Shown here piece by piece: positions 1 to 6,496 of a stretch of 6,496 nucleotides of DNA (position 1 is its first letter; every line of letters starts with the position of its first letter). The notes beneath the pieces were generated by a model that made no database searches, was not told where the DNA came from, and saw nothing but the letters and a program-made list of their open reading frames with translations. A program made the position numbers and the translations under genes. This DNA comes from Candidatus Pelagibacter sp. (GTDB lineage: Bacteria > Pseudomonadota > Alphaproteobacteria > Pelagibacterales > Pelagibacteraceae), in assembly GCA_028099475.1 (NCBI GenBank), contig JAOHHF010000023.1:1-6496 (forward strand), written 5' to 3'.

Positions 1-1127
1 TGATAAACGATAGTTCTTTATACAAATTTTTTTATCACTGGTGGAAGAATATAGATAAATCAATTTTTTTTCTTATTGCTCTCTTGTTTGCTATAGGACT
101 ATTTTTTTCATTGGTCTCAACTTCATTAATTGCCTCAGATAAATTAGACACAAATAGTTATTTTTTTTTTTTTAAACACTTAATCTATATTTGCATAGGA
201 ATATTTATTATTTTTGTTTTTTCCTCAATTAGTACTGAACAATTATTCAAATATTCGATAATCTTTTTTTTTATTTCGTTAACTTCATTGTTTCTTGTTC
301 CAATAATCGGTGCTGAAGTCAAAGGGTCCAAAAGATGGATAGACTTATTCTTTTTGCCAAGATTTCAACCAATTGAAATACTAAAACCATTTTTAATTAT
401 AATATTTGCTACCATTTTTTGTAGTAATAGGATTTCTAGTCTTTATTTAAAATATTTGGCATCAATCTTCATTGTTTCTTTAGTATCCATACTTTTAATT
501 ATTCAGCCAGATATAGGTCAAACGCTGTTAGTAGTTTTTTCTTGGGCTGTTTTAATTTTTACCTCAGGAATAAATATTTTTCTTCTTCTAGGTTTTTCTT
601 TATTTTTATTAATTTTTTTAATTTACTTGATCATATATGTTCCTAGGTTTGATTATATTCAAAGTAGGGTCTTTTCTTTTTTTAATAGAGATGTTGGTAC
701 TCACAATTTTCAATCTGAAAAAGCAATTGAGTCAATTACTAGTGGTGGTTTTTTTGGAAAAGGGATTGGAGAAGGTGTATTAAAAAATAGAGTTCCAGAA
801 GCTCATACAGATTATATTATTTCAGTAATTTCAGAAGAGTTTGGAGTTATTGCCATAATATTAATATTATTTTTGTTTCTAGTTTTAATTTATATGGTTT
901 TTAAAAAAATTAATTTTGAAAAAAATGAAAAAGTGAAACTAGTTTTAATTGGCTCTATTAGCTTAATTTTAATGCAGGCTACAATTCATATCGGTGTAAA
1001 TATTAGATTATTTCCAACTACAGGGATGACATTACCATTTTTAAGTTATGGTGGTTCATCAATTGTTGGTATTTCAATATTTTCAGGAATAATTTTGAAT
1101 TTAACAAAGAGAAAAATAAATTATTAA
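1..1127 (+). CDS. ftsW: FtsW, septal peptidoglycan polymerase (SEDS family), first base(s) cut by window edge
   Basis: Integral membrane glycosyltransferase that polymerises lipid II at the division septum with its partner class B PBP (FtsI). The frame is open from the left edge. An internal TTG at 84 is not the start: the 27 codons before it read as a normal FtsW N-terminus (NDSSLYKFFYHWWKNIDKS) leading into the first membrane helix. The window opens with TG-ATA-AAC, so an ATG beginning one base outside is the likely start, giving about 375 residues, normal for FtsW. SEDS signatures are present: GAEVKGSKRWID (309-344), QPDIGQTLLV (504-533), PEAHTDYIISVISEEFG (795-845) and PTTGMTLPFLSYGGSS (1014-1061). 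The Asp of HTDY (codon 810-812) matches the proposed catalytic Asp of the family. Many hydrophobic segments agree with about ten membrane helices. A 13-T run lies inside the gene without breaking it. murG follows after 2 bases. RodA is the alternative, but the dcw context favours FtsW. Confidence 0.93.
   Translation, partial: INDSSLYKFFYHWWKNIDKSIFFLIALLFAIGLFFSLVSTSLIASDKLDTNSYFFFFKHLIYICIGIFIIFVFSSISTEQLFKYSIIFFFISLTSLFLVPIIGAEVKGSKRWIDLFFLPRFQPIEILKPFLIIIFATIFCSNRISSLYLKYLASIFIVSLVSILLIIQPDIGQTLLVVFSWAVLIFTSGINIFLLLGFSLFLLIFLIYLIIYVPRFDYIQSRVFSFFNRDVGTHNFQSEKAIESITSGGFFGKGIGEGVLKNRVPEAHTDYIISVISEEFGVIAIILILFLFLVLIYMVFKKINFEKNEKVKLVLIGSISLILMQATIHIGVNIRLFPTTGMTLPFLSYGGSSIVGISIFSGIILNLTKRKINY
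161..173. repeat. 13-base poly-T tract inside ftsW
   Basis: An uninterrupted run of 13 T encodes the end of a Tyr codon plus four Phe codons (SYFFFFKH), near the start of a hydrophobic segment of FtsW. The frame is correct on both sides. It is a likely site for polymerase slippage or length miscalls. Confidence 0.8.
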
Positions 1128-1129
1128 AA

Positions 1130-2163
1130 ATGAAAAAAAAAATTTTAATATCAACAGGTGGATCTGGTGGGCATGTTATGCCAGCGCTAACGATTTATGA
1201 TCATTTAAAAAATGATTATGATGTTATGATTTCCACTGATTTTAGGGGTTCGAAATATTTAGATAATGATAATTGTAAAACTTTTTTAGTTGATACTCCT
1301 AAATTAGATAAATTAATTTTAATTCCCTTTTCAATTTTGATTATATTTTTTTTAACTTTAAAATCTTTATTTTTATTCAAAAGAGAAAAAATAAATATAT
1401 TAATTTCCACAGGAGGCTACATGTCTTTACCATTATGTTTGGCTGCTAAAATATTAAAAATCAAAATTTTTTTATTAGAACCTAATATGATTATTGGAAG
1501 AGCAAATAAACTTTTTTTAAATTGAAAAGATAATATGTTATGATGCTAACGTCATAAATTTTCCAAAAAAATTTATAAATAAGTTAGTTGTATCAACCCC
1601 ACTTTTAAGAAAAAGATATTATGAGAGAGATAATAATTTAAAATTAGATAAAATATTTACTATAATTGTTATAGGAGGCAGTCAAGGAGCTCAAATATTT
1701 GATGAATTATTACACAAAACTTTTATAAAAATTGCAAAAATTAGAACTTTAAAAGTAATTCACCAGACAAAAGAAAAAAATATTAATTTTCTTAAAAATC
1801 TTTATTCAAAAAATGATGTTGAAAATATCGTTTTTGAATTCGATCAAAATTTAGATAAACTTTTAAACCAAGCAGATTTATGTATAACAAGAGCAGGTGC
1901 ATCTAGTTTGGCTGAAATTGCTAGTCTTAAAATACCTTTCATTGCTATTCCGTTGCCCACTTCTAAAGATAATCATCAGTTCCAAAATGCTAAATATTAT
2001 GAAAATAAAAACTGTTGTTGGATAATTGATCAAAGTAATTTTGATCAACTTAAATTTGATGATTTATTGTTGGATGAAAAAAAATAACTTAGAAAATTTA
2101 AATTATCAAAATACTTGGAATAATGTTAATCAAAATTTATTAAAAATAATAAATGAAAATTAA
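1130..2163 (+). CDS. murG: MurG, lipid II-forming GlcNAc transferase, reading frame broken twice
   Basis: Peripheral inner-membrane GT-B glycosyltransferase that adds GlcNAc from UDP-GlcNAc to lipid I. The N-terminal domain (1130-1525) has the glycine-rich GGSGGHVMPA loop (residues 10-19), TGGYMSLP (94-101) and EPNMIIGRAN (117-126), then stops at TGA 1523-1525. The protein continues at once in the next frame from 1521: KIICYDANVINFPKKF, then GGSQGAQ (1674-1694), RAGASSLAEI (1890-1919) and HQFQNA (1974-1991), the UDP-GlcNAc-binding domain. That frame stops at TAA 2085-2087, directly after an 8-A run. Dropping one A restores the frame through NYQNTWNNVNQNLLKIINEN to the stop at 2161-2163, which overlaps the murC start by 11 bases. 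Repaired, it is about 343 residues, close to E. coli MurG (355). Every family motif is intact, so sequencing or amplification errors are likelier than a true pseudogene. No clear Shine-Dalgarno sequence is seen. Confidence 0.9.
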
Positions 2164-2806
2164 ATTAGCTAAATCTGAAATAATTCACTTTATTGGTATT
2201 GGAGGCATAGGTATGAGTGGCTTGTCTTTGATAATGAAAGGTAAGGGCTTTAAAGTTCAAGGAAGTGATATTTCCAGCAATAAAAATATTGAAAGATTAA
2301 AAAAAGAAACAATAAAGATTTCAATTGGCCATAAAAAGCAAAATATAAGTAAGGCAACGATTGTAGTTGTTTCGTCTGCAATAAAAAAAAATAATCCAGA
2401 ATTAATTGAGGCCAAAAAAAAACAACTACCTATTTATAAAAGGGGAGAAATGTTGGCTCATATAGTCTCTTTAACAAAAAATATCGTAGTTGTAGGTTCA
2501 CATGGTAAAACAACAACAACTTCATTAATAGCTTCAATTTTTCAAGAAACCAAAATAGACCCAACCATAATTAATGGTGGTGTAATCAATTCTATAAACA
2601 ATTCTGCAAAATTAGGAAAAAGTGACTGGTCAATTTTGGAAGCTGATGAGTCTGATGGTAGTTTTGTTTATATACCCCCAACCTATTCAATAATTACAAA
2701 TATAGATAGGGAGCATATGGATTTTTATAGCTCCATGAAAGAACTTAATGAATATTTTATTAAATTTGTAAAAAAAGTTCCATCTTTTGGAAAATCTTTT
2801 ATTTGA
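2153..2806 (+). CDS. murC: MurC, UDP-MurNAc--L-alanine ligase, N-terminal half only (truncated at junction)
   Basis: Cytoplasmic ATP-dependent ligase that adds L-Ala to UDP-MurNAc, the first step of stem-peptide synthesis. The 217 residues show the Rossmann-like N-terminal domain (HFIGIGGIGMSGL, 12-24; SSAIKKNNPEL, 74-84), the ATP-binding P-loop GSHGKTTTT (115-123), EADESDGSF (163-171) and NIDREHMDFY (183-192). All are typical of MurC. Full-length MurC is about 460-490 residues, so the rest of the central domain and the whole C-terminal domain are missing. The reading frame ends at TGA 2804-2806, just where the sequence changes into murD on the other strand, so this stop is not the native one. 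The family normally continues with a Cys/Val-Asp-Asp stretch after FGKSFI. The ATG lies inside the end of murG, which suggests translational coupling. The product as drawn would not be functional. Confidence 0.93.
   Translation: MKIKLAKSEIIHFIGIGGIGMSGLSLIMKGKGFKVQGSDISSNKNIERLKKETIKISIGHKKQNISKATIVVVSSAIKKNNPELIEAKKKQLPIYKRGEMLAHIVSLTKNIVVVGSHGKTTTTSLIASIFQETKIDPTIINGGVINSINNSAKLGKSDWSILEADESDGSFVYIPPTYSIITNIDREHMDFYSSMKELNEYFIKFVKKVPSFGKSFI
2786..2806. other. Inverted junction between truncated murC (+) and truncated murD (-)
   Basis: On the + strand, MurC-like sequence runs to FGKSFI (codons to 2803) and then hits a stop. On the - strand, MurD-like sequence runs to LLDSQSNK (codons down to 2798), and beyond that only encodes the reverse complement of murC (KRWNFFYKF). 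The shared stretch AAAATCTTTTAT (2791-2802) fits both genes, so the exact crossover cannot be placed and short microhomology is probable. Neither gene's C-terminal half is present. This is the pattern of a chimera between opposite strands of one locus. Confidence 0.85.
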
Positions 2807-3424
2807 TTGGGAATCTAATAATTTAAATTTAGCATTAATATAATTATTTAAGTTTTTGTGTCTTTCTAAATGGTCTGGAGTAATATTAAGTATTAATGCA
2901 TATTTTGAAGTAAATATTTTACTGTAATCTAATTGATATGATGATGCCTCAATAACAAATATAGTTTTTTTAGTAATTTGTTTTTCAGCTAAAACAGGAT
3001 TGCCAATATTGCCAATTAATCTTGAGTCATATTTTTGACTCAATAAAACTTCATGTAAAATTTTTGCTGTAGTTGATTTTCCATTAGTTCCCGTAATAGT
3101 AATACTTTTATTTTTATAAAATGAGTAAAAAACATCTAAATCAGAATAAATTTTAGAAAGATTTTTTTTTAAGATTTTGGCTAATTTACAACTGTAAATA
3201 TCTATTCCTGGGCTAATGATGATTCTATCAAATTTTATTTTGGATACTTCTTTAATATTCTGTAGTCTTTGATTTAATTTAGAATTAATTATTGTTTTTG
3301 AGATATCATCAAATAAATAAACTTTAGCTTTATTTTTTAGAAATTTATATGAAGAAATTCCACTTTTACCCATTCCATAAATTAATATTTTTTTTCCTAA
3401 AAAAATATTTTTACTTTTTGTCAT
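2792..3424 (-). CDS. murD: MurD, UDP-MurNAc-L-Ala--D-glutamate ligase, N-terminal half only (truncated at junction)
   Basis: Cytoplasmic ATP-dependent ligase that adds D-Glu to UDP-MurNAc-L-Ala. About 211 residues are recognisable from the ATG at 3424: the N-terminal nucleotide-binding fold (ILIYGMGKSGISS, 13-25), IISPGID (69-75), the P-loop TGTNGKSTT (111-119), GNIGNP (138-143), EASSYQLD (159-166) and NITPDHLERH (180-189). Full-length MurD is about 440-450 residues, so the end of the central domain and the C-terminal domain are missing. The frame stays open to 2687, but below about 2792 it only reads the complement of murC, so that part is not MurD. It also stays open upstream to 3481 inside mraY. 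The ATG at 3424 is preferred because it overlaps the mraY stop by one base (TAATG) and puts the GMGKSG loop at the normal distance from the N-terminus. Confidence 0.92.
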
Positions 3425-4509
3425 TATCTTAGTTTTAAAGTAGCTAAACCTATCATTGCTAGAATAATAGAAATAATCCAAAACCTAATTACAACAGTTG
3501 ACTCTGGCCATCCTTTTTTTTCAAAATGGTGATGTATTGGTGCCATTCTAAAAATTCTTTTTCCAGTTAATTTAAATGAAATAACTTGAACCATTACAGA
3601 GACAGCTTCAAGCACAAATAGTCCACCTGTTATTGCTAATACAATTTCATGTTTTGTAATTATTCCTACTGCACCTAAAGAGCCCCCAAGAGCCAAAGAT
3701 CCTGTGTCACCCATAAAAATTTTTGCCGGTGGTGCGTTAAACCATAAAAAACCTAAACAAGATCCAATAATAGACCCACAAAAAATTGAGACTTCACCTG
3801 TTCCTTCAATATAAGGGATCTGCAAATAGTTAGAAAAAACTATATTACCAGTCACATAACTTATAAACGCAAAACAGCCTGCAACCAGTATTACTGGCAC
3901 AGTAGCTAATCCATCAAGTCCGTCTGTTAAATTTACTGCATTTGACGACCCAACTATTACAAATACTGAAAATGGAATAAAAAACCAACCAAGATTAATT
4001 ATTAAGTTCTTAAAAAATGGAAAATATAAATTAGTAATTTCTTGATAATCTATAAAATATATAAAAAAACCAATCCCTAAAATTGCTAAAATAATTTGTG
4101 ATAATATTTTTAATTTAAATGAAATTCCTGAAGAATTAGCATGCCGTATTTTTTTATAATCGTCAAAGGCACCAAGCAAACCAAATGAAATTGCTATATA
4201 AATGCAAAATAAAACACTTACATTAGATAGATCTCCCCAACATAAAACTGAAACTAGCAGTCCAAATAAAATAATTACTCCTCCCATTGTTGGAGTGCCA
4301 ATTTTTTTTACTATATGGTCTTCTGGTCCATCATCTCGAATGGGATTGAAAATTTTTCTTTTTGAAAAAAAATTAATAAAAGGTCCACCTATCAACAAAA
4401 CTATAATAAGTGAGGTAAATAAAGATAATCCTGTTCTAAAAGTTATATATTTAAATACATTTAAAAAACCAAAAGTATCTACAAAATTCAATAAAAATTG
4501 ATAAAGCAT
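3424..4509 (-). CDS. mraY: MraY, phospho-MurNAc-pentapeptide transferase (lipid I synthase)
   Basis: Polytopic inner-membrane enzyme that transfers phospho-MurNAc-pentapeptide from UDP to undecaprenyl phosphate, giving lipid I. It is complete at 361 residues, essentially the length of E. coli MraY (360). Motifs in order: KKIGTPTMGG (68-77); GAFDDYKK (113-120) with the Mg-binding Asp pair 116/117; SSNAVNLTDGLDGLA (188-202); WFNAPPAKIFMGDTGSLALGG (256-276, catalytic-site Asp 268); and APIHHHFEKKGWPE (323-336) with the three-His loop. Hydrophobic segments fit ten membrane helices. The C-terminal RFWIISIILAMIGLATLKLR is typically alphaproteobacterial. The ATG directly abuts the murF stop (no spacer) and its own stop overlaps the murD start by one base, so the genes are probably one transcript. 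A weak AAAGG (4524-4520 on the - strand) lies 10 bases before the start. No defect is seen. Confidence 0.97.
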   Translation of the reverse strand: MLYQFLLNFVDTFGFLNVFKYITFRTGLSLFTSLIIVLLIGGPFINFFSKRKIFNPIRDDGPEDHIVKKIGTPTMGGVIILFGLLVSVLCWGDLSNVSVLFCIYIAISFGLLGAFDDYKKIRHANSSGISFKLKILSQIILAILGIGFFIYFIDYQEITNLYFPFFKNLIINLGWFFIPFSVFVIVGSSNAVNLTDGLDGLATVPVILVAGCFAFISYVTGNIVFSNYLQIPYIEGTGEVSIFCGSIIGSCLGFLWFNAPPAKIFMGDTGSLALGGSLGAVGIITKHEIVLAITGGLFVLEAVSVMVQVISFKLTGKRIFRMAPIHHHFEKKGWPESTVVIRFWIISIILAMIGLATLKLR

Positions 4510-6496
4510 TTATCTTAAACCTTTCATTTTACTAACTATCGTATTGAATCCTGTCGCATTTGAGGCTTTAACCATAAGATAATCATTATTATCTAAATCA
4601 TTTTTAATCAAATTAATAATTTCTGAATTATTATTTAATATTTTGCCTCTTTTAAATTTTGAGATAGAATTAAATGTAAACAAAACATCATTTCCCTTAA
4701 CGAAGACTTTATCAATTTTTGTTTTATTAATTATTTTACCAATAGATTGATGGAGTTTTTTTGAATATTTTCCAAGCTCTAACATGTCACCTAACAATAA
4801 ATATTTCTTTGATTTGTTTGATTTAATTTTATCAAAGTTGACAATTGCCGATTTAAGAGACAAAGGATTTGAATTATAACTTTCATCTATCAAATTTAAA
4901 CTCTTTTTATTGATTTTAATTTTTGAAAAATCTCCTCTACCATTTGGTGTTTTAAAATTATTAAAAATATTTTTATCAATTCTAGAAATATCTAAGTAGA
5001 TACTCATTACTGCTAAAGTAGCTAAAATATTTAAGATATTATTTTGAAAATCATTTTTTATTAGAAAATAAGTTTTAAAGTTATTTACTTTAATAGTTGC
5101 TTTGTATTTATTGGCCTCTTTTTTAATATCTAAAAGTTTTATATTTGAATTTTTATTTTTAATACCAAATGATAAAATGTTAAGATTTTTTTTAATGGCT
5201 AATTTTTTATGAAAACTAAAAAAGTTATCATCCGCATTCAAAACAATAAAACCATTATCTTTTGTATTATTAATTATTTCTGATTTAGCTAGTGCAATTT
5301 GCTTTATGTTTCTAAAATTCTTAGCATGGGCATAACTAATATTTGTAATTATGCTAACATCTGGCTGTACAATGTTGGATAAATAATCTATTTCACCTTT
5401 TTTATCCATTCCAACTTCCAGCACCCCATAATCATCTTTTTGCTTTAAGTTAAACAGGCTTAAAGGAACACCATATTTATTATTATATGACTTGGGAGAA
5501 ATACTTGTTTTTGATATTTGTCCTAATGAGCTTCCTAGCAATTCTTTTAAAGTAGTTTTTCCACAGCTACCTGTAATAGCTATGATTTTTGTATCTATAT
5601 TTTGTCTATATATTTTTGAGCTTTTTGTTAAAAATTTTAAAGTATCATTAACTTTAACCTGATTTTTTTTATTACAATCTTTATTAACAGTATTTACTAT
5701 TGCTAAAGATGCTTCTTTTTTAAAGGCTTCGCTTATAAATTTATTACCATCATTTTTTTTACCTTTAATCGCAAAAAAAATGTCTCTTTTATTTATTTCT
5801 TGAGAATTAATTCTTCCATATTTTAGGAAAACATTAGGAGATATTTTTTTTTCACCAGAAAGCTCATTAATTATATTTGCTTTTAAATTTTTTGATAAAA
5901 TTAAATTTTTTTTTTTAATGGCATTAAGAATAATTTTTTTATCTGAAGAGAAAATTTTTTTCTTACCTATTTCCTGGATTGTTTCGTGGCCTTTGCCTGC
6001 TACAAGTAAAATTTCTCCAGTATTTAAATCTTTTATTGCTTCTGAAATTGCTTTTAATCTATTCGGAAACTCAAATATTTTTTGTTTTTTAATTCCCTTT
6101 TTTATATCTTTTCTTATTTTATCAGGCTGCTCTAACCTTGGATTGTCATCAGTAAGATAAATTTTATCAGAGTAAAGATCTGCAATTTTACCCATTTTTG
6201 CCCTTTTGTTCTGATCTCTATTCCCTCCGCAACCAAAAACTAATGAAACTTTATGCCCTGAAAATTGCTCTTTTAAATTTTTTATACAAGTCCTCAAAGC
6301 ATCTGGTGTATGTGCATAATCTAAAATTACTTTAGAATTATTTTTAATCTTGCCTATCTTTTCAAATCTACCATTTACAGATTTAATTTTCGGCAGGACG
6401 CTAAAAATATCTTTAATGCTAATATTACTTTTTATAGAGGCAATTATTGCCATTAATACATTTTTTAATTGAACTTTTCCTATCAAATTAAGTTTA
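4510..6496 (-). CDS. murE/murF: MurE-MurF fusion: C-terminal part of MurE (edge-truncated) plus complete MurF
   Basis: One frame joins two successive cytoplasmic ligases: MurE adds meso-diaminopimelate and MurF adds D-Ala-D-Ala. The frame runs off the right edge (KLNLIGKVQLKNVLMAI), so the TTG at 6486 is not a start and MurE's N-terminal and P-loop regions lie outside. Residues below count from 6486. MurE, to about 200: DYAHTPDAL (56-64), GCGGNRDQNKRAKMG (85-99), DNPR (114-117), the motif that selects meso-DAP, and GKGHETIQ (164-171). MurF, from about 203: GRINSQEINKRDIFFAIKG (224-242), P-loop TGSCGKTT (305-312), SYNNKYGVPLSL (333-344), LEVGMDKKGEI (356-366), DESYNSNP (534-541), LLLGDMLELG (563-572) and KASNATGF (640-647). 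No ATG, GTG or TTG lies near the MurF N-terminus, which supports a real in-frame fusion. The MurF part (about 455 residues) has normal length. The stop abuts the mraY ATG. Confidence 0.93.
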   Translation of the reverse strand, partial: KLNLIGKVQLKNVLMAIIASIKSNISIKDIFSVLPKIKSVNGRFEKIGKIKNNSKVILDYAHTPDALRTCIKNLKEQFSGHKVSLVFGCGGNRDQNKRAKMGKIADLYSDKIYLTDDNPRLEQPDKIRKDIKKGIKKQKIFEFPNRLKAISEAIKDLNTGEILLVAGKGHETIQEIGKKKIFSSDKKIILNAIKKKNLILSKNLKANIINELSGEKKISPNVFLKYGRINSQEINKRDIFFAIKGKKNDGNKFISEAFKKEASLAIVNTVNKDCNKKNQVKVNDTLKFLTKSSKIYRQNIDTKIIAITGSCGKTTLKELLGSSLGQISKTSISPKSYNNKYGVPLSLFNLKQKDDYGVLEVGMDKKGEIDYLSNIVQPDVSIITNISYAHAKNFRNIKQIALAKSEIINNTKDNGFIVLNADDNFFSFHKKLAIKKNLNILSFGIKNKNSNIKLLDIKKEANKYKATIKVNNFKTYFLIKNDFQNNILNILATLAVMSIYLDISRIDKNIFNNFKTPNGRGDFSKIKINKKSLNLIDESYNSNPLSLKSAIVNFDKIKSNKSKKYLLLGDMLELGKYSKKLHQSIGKIINKTKIDKVFVKGNDVLFTFNSISKFKRGKILNNNSEIINLIKNDLDNNDYLMVKASNATGFNTIVSKMKGLR
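5906..5916. repeat. 11-base homopolymer (poly-A in the gene sense) at the MurE-MurF linker
   Basis: Eleven T on the + strand, read as poly-A on the coding strand, encode the KKK of AIKKKNLILSKN. It sits in the linker between the last MurE motif (GKGHETIQ) and the first MurF segment (NIINELSGEKKIS). The frame is correct on both sides as given. A one-base length change would separate the two enzymes' frames. Confidence 0.75.

Noticed and set aside
1216..1410. 64-residue open frame on the - strand inside murG
   Set aside because: Antisense to the MurG N-terminal domain, low complexity and rich in Lys, Ile and Leu, with no family resemblance; a shadow of AT-rich coding sequence.
2687..2791. Continuation of the murD frame past the junction (- strand)
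   Set aside because: It reads the complement of the conserved murC segment, resembles no MurD sequence, and exists only because of the inverted join.
2780..2830. Rho-independent terminator between the convergent genes
   Set aside because: No GC-rich hairpin followed by a T run is seen; the bases are explained by murC and murD coding sequence.
3425..3481. Upstream extension of murD to an earlier Met inside mraY
   Set aside because: It would add 19 residues before the normal N-terminus and overlap the conserved end of MraY; the ATG at 3424 in a TAATG overlap is better.
4202..4501. 99-residue open frame on the + strand opposite mraY
   Set aside because: Lies fully antisense to conserved MraY motifs and shows no recognisable domain.
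2153..4509. A natural convergent operon pair with murC and murD as complete short genes
   Set aside because: Both proteins stop in the middle of their ATP-binding central domains at the same point and lack their C-terminal domains, so these are not native gene ends.
5918..6160. 80-residue open frame on the + strand opposite murE/murF
   Set aside because: Antisense to the MurE DNPR and GKGHET motifs; no independent evidence of coding.
1..6496. Novel defence, mobile or RNA system
   Set aside because: Every stretch is accounted for by known peptidoglycan and division genes; no repeats, transposase, integrase or structured RNA signals were found.

Overview
This very AT-rich window carries the peptidoglycan-precursor part of a bacterial dcw (division and cell wall) cluster: FtsW, MurG, MurC, MurD, MraY and a MurE-MurF fusion. 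The tightly packed genes, long A/T homopolymers and alphaproteobacterial-looking MraY and MurC sequences suggest a streamlined marine alphaproteobacterium of the SAR11/Pelagibacterales type. That assignment is by recognition only; no search was run.

Layout: on the + strand lie ftsW (1-1127, cut by the left edge at about its first base), murG (1130-2163, reading frame broken twice) and the N-terminal half of murC (2153 to about 2803). On the - strand, read from the right edge, lie the C-terminal part of MurE fused in frame to a complete MurF (6496-4510), mraY (4509-3424) and the N-terminal half of murD (3424 to about 2792). The two truncated ligase genes meet tail to tail at about 2792-2806. 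There are no intergenic gaps worth naming, and no RNA genes, insertion sequences, CRISPR arrays or convincing promoters or terminators were seen.

How the genes work together: MurC, MurD, MurE and MurF add L-Ala, D-Glu, meso-diaminopimelate and D-Ala-D-Ala to UDP-MurNAc. MraY moves the product onto undecaprenyl phosphate (lipid I), MurG adds GlcNAc (lipid II), and FtsW polymerises lipid II at the division septum. The usual order in proteobacteria is murE-murF-mraY-murD-ftsW-murG-murC, all on one strand. This window holds exactly those genes, but the murE-to-murD half is flipped relative to the ftsW-to-murC half and both flanking genes are cut mid-domain.

The main observation is therefore structural. 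The window looks like two pieces of one normal dcw cluster joined in inverted orientation, destroying the 3' halves of murC and murD. An amplification or assembly chimera explains this better than a living chromosome, since both genes are normally essential. I see no evidence of a new biological system. The other points of interest are the MurE-MurF fusion and the two frame breaks in murG.
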